A stretch of 64,000 nt of DNA from Mytilus edulis (lineage: Eukaryota; Mollusca; Bivalvia; Mytilida; Mytilidae). The translations under genes and the position numbers were made by a program. Under the pieces are notes generated by a model that searched no databases, was not told the origin of the DNA, and was given only the letters and a program-made list of their open reading frames with translations. Within the stretch, counting starts at the first letter, position 1. Each line of letters begins with the position of its first letter. The stretch is from NCBI RefSeq assembly GCF_963676685.1, contig NC_092344.1, forward strand, positions 49,374,830-49,438,829. The letters run 5' to 3'. This document shows, piece by piece, positions 9,890 through 22,026 of the stretch.

Positions 9890-11660
9890 ATGGAAGGGAA
9901 AGCTGTTATCATTTTCTTTGGCTTTATAGCATGTGCTTTTGCTGGTATGTATTTTATGACGTTATATATTTTTATTATTATTTAAATGAGAATTTATACA
10001 AAGGAATAAGTCATGAGCAAACATTTTTAAAACTTTACAGACCAAATTTTTGAAAACAAACTATCCAAAGATTCTTTAGAAAATGATTAAAATACATGAA
10101 TGTTAAAATTAACATACAAACAATGATACATCGTTTCAACACTTGGCTTATACGTTTACCATTCCTCATAAGGAAACAAATCGCAGAAAACAAGGAAATT
10201 GAAATCATTTAAGGAAAAAAATTGTAAAAGGAAAATCAAAAATGACGGATACATAACATAAGAATACTTTCATATTACATTTAAAACGCAAACATGTTTT
10301 ACGATTGGTATAAGTAAATTAGAACAGCGGTTTTTGACTTGGATATTGACTTGGATCTTGATATTATTCAAATGAAGATTTATACAAAGGAATAAGTCAT
10401 GAGCAAACATTATTAAAACATTACAACCCAAATATTTGAAAATGAAACAATCAAAAGATTCTTTAAAGAAGTTTATTAAATACATGAATGTTAGAATTAA
10501 CATACAAAAACTGATACATCGTTTCGACACTTTTTGAAATCATTTAAGAATAAAAATTGTAGCAGGCAAAGCGAAAATGACGAATACATAACATGAGAAT
10601 ACCTTATATATTGTATTTAAAGCACAAACATGTTTACAATTGGTGTAAGTAAATTAGAACAGCGGTTTTTGACTTGGAATTTTGTTAATAGAACATAGAG
10701 TAAAAACAAAAACACCTAATGTTTGGTCATTGTTAAGAAAATACAAAAAATACTCACTTCTAACGATAAAACCGTGAAAGTACTTATACTATATGTAATA
10801 TTTATATAAGTTATACATTCTTTAAAAAACACTTTGGTTGTAAAACAAATATTGAAACCGAATAATACTATAATCTGTTCTACATCACTGTTTAGATTTA
10901 TGTAGACAAAATGCGCGTCTGTCTCATCAAATTAAAAGTCTGGTACCTTTCATTTTTTGAATGAAAATTCATATTTCAACATTTCTAATTAATATTTATT
11001 ATTACAGTATATTCACCCAAAGGCGGGAAAGCTTGTGAAATTGAATGCTCTAGTCATTCAGAATGTCTAGATGGATACAAATGCCAAACCGAAGGATGTG
11101 ATCGTATGTGCAGACCTGGAAGAGTAATCTTATCAAATGCAGTTGTCGGATCAGACATTATTTCAGCTGGATGCGTTCAGAGATGTATGGATCGAGGTGG
11201 GCTAGGTTGCAGAAGTCTTTGTCAGCGTAGTGGAGATTTATCATCAGGAGGCCAAATCATTCGTAGGGGTTCCTTAGACAGTAGATTCAATGATGCCTTA
11301 GTAGATTCTATTCGGTCAGATAGTCTTGTTAGACATACCTCGTCAGTAGGTGATTCTATTCGATCAGGTAGTCTTGTTAGACATATCTCGCCAGTAGGTG
11401 ATTCTATTCGCTCAGATAGTCTTCTTGGACGTATCTCATCAGTAGGTGATTCTATTCGATCAGGTAGTCTTGTTAGACATATCTCGCCAGTAGGTGATTC
11501 TATTCGGTCAGGTAGTCTTCTTGGACGTATCTCGCAAGTTGGTTCAATTTTACATAAAGGCTGTCAAAATACATGCATTTCACGAGGCTGCAACTTCAAC
11601 GAGGAATGTGTCACACGAGATGGATGTTCTGTATGTGTTCGTGCCAAGACCTACGCATAA
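9890..11660 (+). CDS. Secreted cysteine-rich Ser/Arg-repeat protein, copy 2
   Basis: Exons are 9890-9944 and 11008-11660, with a phase-1 intron, giving 235 residues. The signal peptide and all 16 cysteines match copy 1, and the five 16-residue repeats are encoded by 11304-11543. Distinctive changes are GDLSSGG and IIRRGS before the repeats, and VRAKTYA at the end. The predicted product is secreted and function is unknown. Low divergence from copies 1, 3 and 4 in introns as well as exons points to recent duplication or gene conversion. Confidence 0.88.
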
Positions 11661-11752
11661 GATAAGACAACAGATGACATAATATATTGTGCAATATTTA
11701 AATGATAGTTATCCATGTATTGTGATATTTTATAATTTTGTTTTGATACACA

Positions 11753-11758
11753 AATAAA
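11753..11758 (+). promoter_or_regulatory. Poly(A) signal, copy 2
   Basis: AATAAA lies 92 bases after the stop codon, in the 3' UTR context shared by the array. Confidence 0.75.
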
Positions 11759-12477
11759 GTATTTATTATAACAGAGTTTATTTTAATTTTTTGTCTTTGA
11801 TTCACAGCTGCCTCTCACGCATGTTCAACAACAAAATCGGCAACAAATCGTAACCTTAGAAAGCTTCTAACAGAAATATAAGACACATCAGTCTATAATT
11901 CTAATCATTATGACTGAAAAAGAATTTCGCATGTGCACCAGAATATATAGCAAAGAACAAATTGCAATATATTTCAATTAACAGAATTATTATTAATCAT
12001 ATTTCTGTAATAAAATATCCCTGCTATTGCTTAAAAGGTGTTTCTTGGAATGAGAATAAAAATAAGATACAAAAACAAATCTTAACTCTAAAGAAATTAA
12101 AAACGAAAAATCTCTTATCAAAACATCAAAATCAACAGCTCAAACAATTCAAACGAAAGAAAACAGCTGTCATTGTCCTGACTTAGTACAGGAGATTCCT
12201 TCTGAAGAAAATAATAGATTGGACTTGAGTTGTTATAGATAGCTAGAACTCTGACATGTTTGGCAGTCGCACAAAATTACGTTATATTGACATTATTGTG
12301 TGAACAAAACAAGCAGACATAAAAGATAACCTTTATGATTAGAAAAAGAAACAAATAGTTCAATATCTCAATAAACCAAAATGAAATTGCATATAGAATA
12401 TACTTAAAGGCAAAAATTGAAAGATAGAAAAAATGACTATAGCACAATATCACAGTGTGCCGAGCCAAAAAACAGTC

Positions 12478-12800
12478 AAGGTACATGTCTTAGAAAGATA
12501 AGTAAACGAACACTATAAAACGTTGTTAAAAGTGAGACAAAAAATACTAAATGAACATTTAAACTAAAAATCGAAATTAATCTGAAAAAGACATTTATAA
12601 AATACAAAAAGGACAAACAGACAAACACAATAGAAAACCAAAGACTGTTCAGCACGAGCGTTACCAACAGTTGGGTAATCTCAGGTGCTCCGGAAAGGTA
12701 AGCAGATCTTGCTCCACATGTGACACTTGTAAAGTTTTGCATGTTACTAGAAACCCGGTGATTTGGCTAGCTCGATAAATCACATACCGAAAATAGTATC
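12478..12800 (-). mobile_element. Old PLE 3' end, unit 2
   Basis: It sits at the same place and in the same orientation as the copy at 3240-3590, so it was inherited with the unit. Confidence 0.65.
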
Positions 12801-14740
12801 AGCAAAACGGCTACTATATTTTGTACATGGAATAAATGCAAAGTTTACATTTTGGAGTTAAGTGTGACGTCTATTTCACTGAACAAGATCACAATTTTAT
12901 TCAGAGGCCATATGAACACCACTTCACTGTCGTCGCCTCAATACCATGGTTAATAAGGACATTGCTAAAATTAAAAAAAGTATATATATATTTATTCGTT
13001 ATTCAGATTGAGGCAATTTCTTTTTAAAAACCCCGCTTATTAGTTGTTTACCATATCAATGTATTATAATCACTACGCCGACCTCTGTAGCATTTAAGGG
13101 TAGTCGATTACTTTAGTGTATTTATTATTATACAATGAGTTTATGATAAAACGTTAACTCTATATTTTTCTCAAAATATCATTTATGGAAGAAAAGTTGT
13201 CTTCCTCCATCTTGGATTTTAAAATACCAGAAAACAATCGATCTTGATCTTTAAGTGAATAAGGTAATTCATGTGTAGGAATTTTCATTGAAATAAAGAA
13301 AATGACATATTTTATCATTTTAATAATTGTATTTTACAAAAAAAACTTTTGTTCAATTATTTTTTTTCCAACTTTGCCACATAAGGAAGGCAATTCAAAT
13401 GTAAGGGCTGATAATTCAGATACAGTTACTTCTACAATAGAATGTGTAAGGAATTTACCTATTTCATTATGTAGCAAGAAAACGAGTCCTGTGACCTATT
13501 TTTTATTTTTCTTACCTTAAAGCATAATTTTAGAGATATCTTCTCATATTCTATCTAAAAATTTTATGGTTTAGTTTTCGTTTTATTGCAGACAATTTGG
13601 TTTTCCATGCATGATCTATTCAATATTTGTCAAATTTGCACAACCTGTAGCGCGAAAACGAGCCCCGTGACCCATTCTTTTTATTTATGTTTTTAAAAAA
13701 GCATGATATAAACTACATTTTGGCAAAGTATTAAAACATTTTATGGATTATAATTTAGACACCCCCATCTACCTTAAACTAGAAACTGTAATTAAAATGT
13801 GACGTTTAAACTTAACATGATTTAACACTTAACCTTAATAATAGTGGAAATTATCCGATAAACCTCTTAAAAATACCAATATTGAAAGACCGAAAATGAG
13901 GATAAAAAATATTATAAAGAAAGATGATGTTTGTTAACAAACATTATCTGTAATCCATTTCTTGCTGTATCTGGTAAAATGTATAGAAATTGTTCGTTCT
14001 CAATGCTCTTAACCTTTGTACTTTATTTGGCTTATCTATTTTTTTTTATTCGAGCGTCACTGATGAGTCTTTTGTAGACGAAACGCATTGGGCGCAAATA
14101 CAAAATTTCTATCCTGGTATCTATGATGAGATAATTTGCATTATTCTCGTATTGTTTTTGATGTGTTTTGTCATTTGACTTTTGCCATGTTTAGGGACTT
14201 TCCGAATTGATCTTCCTCTGAGTTCAGTATTTTTGTGATTACTTTTTTGTATAACAGTGTAAGAAAGTATGAATTAATTTGATTTGCTTATCCAACCTCA
14301 TAAAACGATATTACGGCATTTTCATTTGCTTTTCGTTAGGTCCAAGATACCTTTAAAATGTTAAGAATATGTATTTTTGTTAATGGCAACTGCATGAACA
14401 GATATATGTGATTTCTTCAAAAATATACAAAACACTCACACCTTTTACCTGACAATCTTCTTTCTATCAATGTTTGTTACATTCTGAAGCGTACAAAAAG
14501 TCTTTAAATGTCTGATGTTAAAGTTTTAAAACACGAAAAGGACATATTATGTCATACTAGATGCAAATAAATAGATCAACAATTCGCGAAATTTTAAATT
14601 TGATCAAATGATAGTGTCGACCATTGCGAAATAGGTTAAACAACTTGAAATAAATGGATATCGCTTTGTCTCACTCTCATCAAGTATTCTAATGGTAATA
14701 CTAAACTCGCCGAAGGCTTGTTAATTGTCCTTTTGAAATT
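12801..14740. other. Conserved spacer, unit 2
   Basis: It contains the empty site for the unit 1 insertion (near 13038-13050) and the hammerhead relic at 14054-14095. No gene is seen. Confidence 0.5.
14054..14095 (+). ncRNA. Hammerhead relic in spacer, unit 2
   Basis: CTGATGA (14060-14066), stem II GTCT/AGAC and GAAA are intact, and stem I keeps five of six pairs. Stem III has lost bases relative to unit 3 (GAAACGCATT). It is probably inactive. Confidence 0.55.
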
Positions 14741-15349
14741 CGATAACTCAAATTGATGCCAAGCAATTATCCATTCTCACTGGTTATGAAACCTATAATT
14801 AGCGCATTCTTTAAATAACAGGTATGGTTTTAATTTTAAAGATGCTCTTATTTCCTCTCAAAATTTGTATCTATTCCTTTAGGGGTTAATTCAGTAAAAA
14901 ATCTCCCATTGACAATAATGGTAATCTATGTATTGAATTAAATTCATACCTGATTAACCTTTAGAAATTGGAAACTTTCATATAACATTCATGAAAGTAC
15001 AAATGTAGCCCTATCTTTTGCACTAATAAAAACATAGGGTCATGCGGCATTTTTTGGGCATTCACATGGCCTTGTTTACAAACAATGTAGATTCGCACTG
15101 AATTCCTATACTGACCCCCATTACTTTTCAACCCTGTAGGAAAAAAAATTAGTACATTCGGCATTTATTTTTTATTTTTTTCAACTCTAGTTTTGATCCA
15201 TCTGCCAAAAAATATTTATTACAAACATTATCAACCAATCAGAAGAGCATATGACTTCAGTGTTATACAGAAAGCGCTCCCCTAAATGGACGGTCCCTGA
15301 TGACGTATATTTATTTACTGAATTTACCCCTTTAAAGTACTAAACATAA

Positions 15350-15560
15350 AAAAGAACATGAAGTGTGTTTGCCAATAAGACAACTCTCCACAACAAACCA
15401 AATGACGCAGACTTTAACGACTATAGGTCACCGTACGGTCTTCAACAATGAGCAAATCGCATACTACATAGTCAGTTATAAATCGCCCTGAAATAACAAA
15501 TTAATGTAAAAAAAATTCAAACGAGCAAAAACTAACGGCCTAAAATTTTTTTTAAATGGG
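15350..15560. repeat. Dispersed repeat with GACAACTCTCCA block
   Basis: It carries blocks such as GACAACTCTCCAC, TACGGTCTTCAACAA and GTCAGTTATAAATCGCCCTG. Related copies lie at about 28120-28530, 33650-34090, 39889-40290 and 54780-55020, and in reverse near 62200-62340. Its class is not established; no frame is seen. Confidence 0.6.
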
Positions 15561-15576
15561 AACGAAAAAGAAATAT

Positions 15577-16265
15577 TTAACTCATCAACAAAAGGAGAGG
15601 GACGAAAGAAACCAAAGGGACAGTCAAACTCATCAATCTAAAACAAAAAGACAACGCCATGGCTAAAAATGAAAAACACAAACAAAAAACAGCACACATG
15701 ACACAACATAGAAAACTAAAGAATAAACAACACGAACCCCCCAAAAAACTAGGGGTGATCTCAGGTGCTTCGCAAGGGTAAGCAGATCCTGCTCCACATG
15801 TGGCACCCGTCGTGTTGCTTATGTGATAACAAATCCGGTAAATAGCCTTAATTCGGTAGGTCACATTCATGAAAGGGAAGGGGATTGTAGTTGCGACGTA
15901 AGGAACGTATCCGATATCATTTGTGAAACGGTTATTCCATAACGGTCAACCAACTCGTGATGGCGTCCGTAAAATTTACGAAGGGATGATTTCAACTTCA
16001 CCATTTGGAACTCTTGGTTTAATAGTTTCCTTGTGAGCAGCAACCCTCTATCACGAAAGTCACGATAGGAAATGCAAGCACGGGAATATCGTATCAGTTG
16101 GGAGATATATACCCCGTATGCAGGTGCTGCTGGAATGTTGCTACTTAGAAATGGAAAGTTCACAATTGGATAGCTGAAATCATCTCTTTTGTCGTAAAGT
16201 TTTGTTTTCAACCGACCCTCTTTGTCAATTTCTAGATGTAAGTCAATGTATTGTCTTATATACAA
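15577..16265 (-). pseudogene. 5'-truncated PLE, RT C-terminus and 3' end
   Basis: The minus-strand frame 16265-15867 reads from near YIDLHLEIDKEGRLKTKLYD to a C-terminal ISDTFLTS. It matches the last third of the frame at 41226-42188, including KRDDFS and YGVYISQLIRYSRAC. The PLE 3' end follows to 15577. The catalytic GxPMG and YIDD motifs are missing, so this is a dead 5'-truncated copy. Confidence 0.8.
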
Positions 16266-16289
16266 GATATTGTCTTATATGTGTAAAAC

Positions 16290-17100
16290 TTGACAAAAAA
16301 CATAGAAATTATCTCCGACTTCGTTTAATTAAATCAAATTCAGAATAGAATGATTTTTACCCACACCAATGGTTCATCTATTTAAAAAAAATCAAATTCA
16401 GAGAAGAATGATTTTTACGCAAACTTATGGTCAACAACTGACAATCACTGAATTGAATTACAAGCTCATGATTTGGGACAGGCATATACATACATATGTG
16501 GCGGGGTTAAACATGATAGCGGGATTCAAACCCTCCCCAAACCTGGAACAGTGGTGTAACAGTACAACATAAGAACAAACTATAAAAAAGGTCATCAGAT
16601 GGATACAAATAGAAATATTGTAAAATTCAAATTCAGAGAAGAATGATTTTTACGCAAACTTATGATCAACAACTGACAATCACTGAATTGAATTACAAGC
16701 TCATGATTTGGGACAGGCATATACATACATGCATTGATATATTGATATATAAACGGTTATTTTTTACAATATCACGTGATTACATAACTTTGAAATCATG
16801 TTGGATTTCGCAAAATTTCAGACATTTTTTATATCTAAAAATTACATTTATAACTTTTGTTTTACTTCATTAATACATACTTGATCCTGTCAAGTTTTGT
16901 GAATTTTTAGGATAGTGTCATAAAATGTGTAAAACTTGAAAAAAAACACAGAAATTATCTCCGACTTCGTTTAATTAGATCAAATTCAGAATAGAATGAT
17001 TTTTACCCACACCAATGGTTCATCTATTTTAAAAAAATCAAATTCAGAGAAGAATGATTTTTACGCAATCTTATGGTTCATCTATCTTTAAAGGGGAACT
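16290..17100. repeat. Nested direct repeats in unit 2 spacer
   Basis: A block with AATTATCTCCGACTTCGTTT and AGAATGATTTTTAC occurs near 16300-16420 and 16945-17070. A CAACTGACAATCACTGAATT block occurs at about 16433 and 16670. Short inverted TCAAGTTTT/AAAACTTGA arms lie near 16890-16935. Related sequence is in unit 4 (34530-34680). No gene is seen. Confidence 0.6.
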
Positions 17101-18136
17101 AGCTACGAGATATATCAAAAATCTCAAGTTTGGTTTTTTTTCTGTTTAATCAATAAAAAAAGTGAAATAGTGAAATAACAATTCGCTTTTTGCAGCCAAA
17201 AATGTTCAATTTTGTCAAATTACGTTAAGAAACATTGATAATTAGTAACTCACTTGCAAGTGAATGAGTCGACCTCTTTAAATCCGTATTCATGTGAACT
17301 TCAATTTAACCCCTAGCTAGAGATTGACAACGCATGCATTGTACGTCTACTGGCTATTTAAAGAAAAAAGAATGTCAACAATGAAAGTGAAACTACGGTC
17401 AATCATTTGATTACTAATTCGATGCACATGAAATCATTCTTATACGGTTAAAAACAATGAGAAATACATGTATCTATTTTTAATCTATAAAATAAAATCA
17501 AACAGACCTAAAAAAAAAACTCCAATTGCACGTGTTGGTTTAATCTATTCATATCTTTATTTATGTTTACATCGCTTATACGGTCATCTGAGGTCAAATC
17601 GATAGTTAATAAGATGGCGTCTGGACTAAAATACACACGAAACGAACCTATATATTATCTACCCCATGCTCTGTAAACTGTTTATTTTAGACTTTTGATA
17701 GTTTGGATAAATATTTTACATTGTTATAAATCAAATATGAGAATTTGTGTCAAATTAGTGACCATGAATTTGACGGCTAGTGCCCCTTTAAAGACCATAA
17801 TATTTAAATGCATGTTTTTCCATGACAAACATCCTGACATATTCGCTATGGTTTAACATCATAACCATTGCAATATAGTTTTTTTTCAAGTTAATAGACG
17901 TCTCTTAAATGAATATTTAAACAAACAAATATGCAGAAAAAATAAACAAACCGCATTCAAGCATTTTTTGTTTTAGTTTAAACAACATGTTCTGACCAAA
18001 CCGATATAACTTAAAATATTTTTTGGTTGTGGTTAGGCCATACGGGAGACTGCGTTTAAAGGTTTTAACAGATAAATTCAATGTAAGTATCACATTTAGA
18101 CTTGATTAATGAACATATTTACAAGTATTGCGAAAC

Positions 18137-18278
18137 TTACGTCACACCTGCACTGAACCATTCAGTTCCTCTATTACAGTTTATTTCCTCATATGGAGTG
18201 TATATAAGACAGAAATAAATTGAAAACTTATCAAAACATTTCTGTACACCGTTAAATAACGATACGCATATATTCAAG
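18137..18278 (+). promoter_or_regulatory. Promoter and noncoding leader exon, copy 3
   Basis: TTACGTCA is at 18137-18144 with CACCTG adjacent, and TATATAAG at 18201-18208. The leader exon ends at 18278 before GTAAGT. Confidence 0.7.
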
Positions 18279-18728
18279 GTAAGTTATATGTCTATAATGA
18301 ATTTATTTTTCAAAATATAATAGATTATATTTTAATGTATGCAATTAATGTTTAATTTAAAGAACAACAACGTCTATGTTGTTAAAACAATAGATTCGTA
18401 GTATAAGATATATGAATAATGAGGATGATTATGATTTGAGCATGAACTATTTCTAGCAACGTCAAATCATCTAAAACCACGGATTCAAAAGATATAAGAA
18501 TAGTCCTAATCAGTTAAAAACAATTCGAGGATTAACAGATAAATATCTTTTTCTTAATACTATAATGTATGGCAATAATACATTTTCCATGGTGAATCCT
18601 GCAGACAAGTGTTGCAGTCCTCGTTTAAAGCATCAGATATATTGGTTTCAATTATTTTTTCATTTTTAGTAATATTTTCAAACCAATCAATTTTAGTTGC
18701 ATTTGTTTTAATATTCATTTTAGGTATA

Positions 18729-20464
18729 ATGGAAGGGAAAGCTGTTATCATTTTCTTTGGCTTTATAGCATGTGCTTTTGCTGGTATGTATTTTATGACG
18801 TTATATATTTTTATTATTATTTAAATGAGAATTTAGACAAAGGAATAAGTCATGAGCAAACATTTTTAAAACTTTACAGACCAAATTTTTGAAAACAAAC
18901 TATCCAAAGATTCTTTAAAAAATGATTAAAATACATGAATGTTTCAACACTTGGCTTATACGTTTACCATTCCTCATAAGGAAACAAATCGCAGAAAACA
19001 AGGAAATTTGAAATCATTTAAGGATAAAAATTGTAAAAGGAAAATCAAAAATGACGGATACATACCATAAGAATACCTATCATATTATATTTAAAACGCA
19101 AACATGTTTTACGATTGGTGTAAGTAAATTAGAACAGCGGTTTTTGACTTAGATATTGACTTGATATTATTCAAATTAAAATTTATACAAAGGAATAAGT
19201 CATGAGCAAACATTATTAAAACATTACAACCCAAATATTTGAAAATGAAACAATCAAAAGATTCTTTAAAGAAGTTTATTAAATACATGAATGTTAGAAT
19301 TAACATACAAAAACTGATACATCGTTTCGACACTTTTTGAAATCATTTAAGAATAAAAATTGTAGCAGGCAAAGCGAAAATGACGAATACATAACATGAG
19401 AATACCTTATATATTGTATTTAAAGCACAAACATGTTTACAATTGGTGTAAGTAAATTAGAACAGCGGTTTTTGACTTGGAAATATAGTTAATAGAACAT
19501 AGAGTAAAAACAAAAACACCTAATGTTTGTCATTGTTAAGAAAATACAAAAAATACTCACTTCTAACGATAAAACCGTGAAAGTATTTATACTATATGTA
19601 ATATTTATATAAGTAATACATTCTTTAAAAAACACTTTGGTTGTAAAACAAATATTGAAACCGAATAATACTATAATCTGTTCTACATCACTGTTTAGAT
19701 TCATGTAGACAAAATGCGCGTCTGTCTTATCAAATTAAAAGCCTGGTACCTTTCATTTTTTCGAATGAAAATTCATATTTCAACATTTCTAATCAATATT
19801 TATTATTACAGTATATTCACCCAAAGGCGGGAAAGCTTGTGAAATTGAATGCTCTAGTCATTCAGAATGTCTAGATGGATACAAATGCCAAACCGAAGGA
19901 TGTGATCGTATGTGCAGACCTGGAAGAGTAATCTTATCAAATGCAGTTGTCGGATCAGACATTATTTCAGCTGGATGCGTTCAGAGATGTATGGACCGAG
20001 GTGGGCTAGGTTGCAGAAGTCTTTGTCAGCGTAGTGGAAATTTATTATCAGGAGGCCAAATTATTCGTAGTGGTTCCTTAGACAGTAGATTCAATGATGC
20101 CTTAGTAGATTCTATTCGGTCAGATAGTCTTGTTAGACATACCTCGTCAGTAGGTGATTCTATTCGATCAGGTAGTCTTGTTAGACATATCTCGCCAGTA
20201 GGTGATTCTATTCGCTCAGATAGTCTTCTTGGACGTATCTCATCAGTAGGTGATTCTATTCGATCAGGTGGTCTTGTTAGACATATCTCGCCAGTAGGTG
20301 ATTCTAATCGGTCAGGTAGTCTTCTTGGACGTATCTCGCAAGTTGGTTCAATTTTAAATAAAGGCTGTCAAAATACATGCATTTCACGAGGCTGCAACTT
20401 CAACGAGGAATGTGTCACACGAGATGGATGTTCTGTATGTGTTCGTGCCAAGACCTACGCATAA
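18729..20464 (+). CDS. Secreted cysteine-rich Ser/Arg-repeat protein, copy 3
   Basis: Exons are 18729-18783 and 19812-20464, giving 235 residues. The signal peptide and all 16 cysteines are kept, and repeats are encoded by 20108-20347. Repeat changes include RSGGLVRH in repeat 4 and DSNRSGSL in repeat 5; SILNKG precedes the C-terminal module. The reading frame is open throughout. Part of intron 2 is shortened relative to copies 1 and 2 (near 18940). Function is unknown; predicted secreted. Confidence 0.88.
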
Positions 20465-20556
20465 GATAAGACAACAGATGACATAATATATTGTGCAATA
20501 TTTAAATGATAGTTATCCATGTATTGTGATATTTTATAATTTTGTTTTGATACACA

Positions 20557-20562
20557 AATAAA
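20557..20562 (+). promoter_or_regulatory. Poly(A) signal, copy 3
   Basis: AATAAA lies 92 bases after the stop codon, in shared 3' UTR context. Confidence 0.75.
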
Positions 20563-21289
20563 GTATTTATTATAACAGAGTTTATTTTAATTTTTTGTCT
20601 TTGATTCACAGCTGCCTCTCACGCATGTTCAACAACAAAATCGGCAACAAATCGTAACCTTAGAAAGCTTCTAACAGCAATATAAGACACATCAGTAAAG
20701 CCTTCTATAATTCTAATCATTATGACTGAAAAAGAATTTCGCATGTGCACCAGAATATATAGCAAAGAACAAATTGCAATATATTTCAATTAACAGAATT
20801 ATTAATAATCATATTTCTGTAATAAAATATCACTGCTATTGCTTAAAAGGTGTTTCTTGGAATGAGAGTAAAAATAAAATACAAAAACAAATCATAACTC
20901 TAAGGAAATTAAAAAAGAAAAGTCTCTTATCAAAACATCAAAATCAACAGCTCAAACAATTCAAACGAAAGAAAACAGCTGTCATTGTCCTGACTTAGTA
21001 CAGGAGATTCCTTCTGAAGAAAATAAGAGATTGGACTTGAGTTGTTATAGATAGCTAGAACTCTGACATGTTTGGCAGTCGCACAAAATTACGTTATATT
21101 GACAATATTGTGTGAACAAAACAAGCAGACATAAAAGATAACCTTTATTATATCAGAATAATTGATCACTTTAGGGTAAAAACATGAAACTTGACATAGT
21201 GAAAGATTAAGGGGTATAGACAAAATTCAGATATGGAGCCACGAAAAAAAAATCCAATATGGCCGCCAAATTCAAGATGGCCGACATAA

Positions 21290-22020
21290 GTATAACATCA
21301 TTCATTTGATGAAGACTTCCAATTTAATGAGTTCAGACGATGTCACAAACTTAATGAAATACAAATAAGATATGTCAGTTAATTTTTTTGTAAACCTTAT
21401 AATAAAGAAATCATCAAAATGGCGTCCAAATTCAAAATGGCGCGTCAAAATGTCTAAGTTTGACAATATTCGTATGTGTACACCATCATTGTGTGATAGA
21501 AAGTTACCAAATCCGTGAAACTGATCATGTGATATAAATAAAGGCCTACAGTGTATCAACAATACATAGGTGCATAAATAATATTTCCATATTGGCGGCA
21601 ATATTCAAAATGGCGTCGTTTATCATGTCAAAATTTTACGTTTCTTTTTAAATATGGTATAAAAATGATTAAAAAATAATGAATCATTTTTTTCAATACA
21701 AGCACGTATATATACAAACATATTATTATGTAATGTAACAAGTGACATTAGCTATGAAATAAAAATGGTCGATTCAACTCAAAATGGCGTCTTTGACGAG
21801 TTTTTTTCCCACAGTTACAGGTAATAACCTTAGAAAATTTAACAATTTTCCTGAAATGAAAAAAAATCAACATATGCAGTATTTCATTCTACAAAGAGAA
21901 TTTATTTTTTAGAAATGAGGTAAGAAATTAAAAAAAGTCCCAAGTAGCTATTTGACATAAACATAGATTAAAATTATAATGACAATATGATCAAAATGCA
22001 GGAAAATCAAAATAAAGCAC
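21290..22020. other. Transposon left arm without gene
   Basis: It contains scattered AAAATGGCGTC blocks in both orientations that are related to the GGCGGCCATTTTGAA satellite of the right arm. The short minus-strand frame (21302-21601) shows no recognisable domain. Confidence 0.5.
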
Positions 22021-22026
22021 AGTGAC

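Larger units (their letters stand above)
9200..18037 (+). repeat. Tandem gene-array unit 2
   Basis: This second head-to-tail unit is bounded by CCATACGGGAGACTG at 9200 and 18038. It lacks the hammerhead/PLE insertion of unit 1 but carries extra spacer sequence from 14740 to 17130, with PLE and other repeats. Confidence 0.88.
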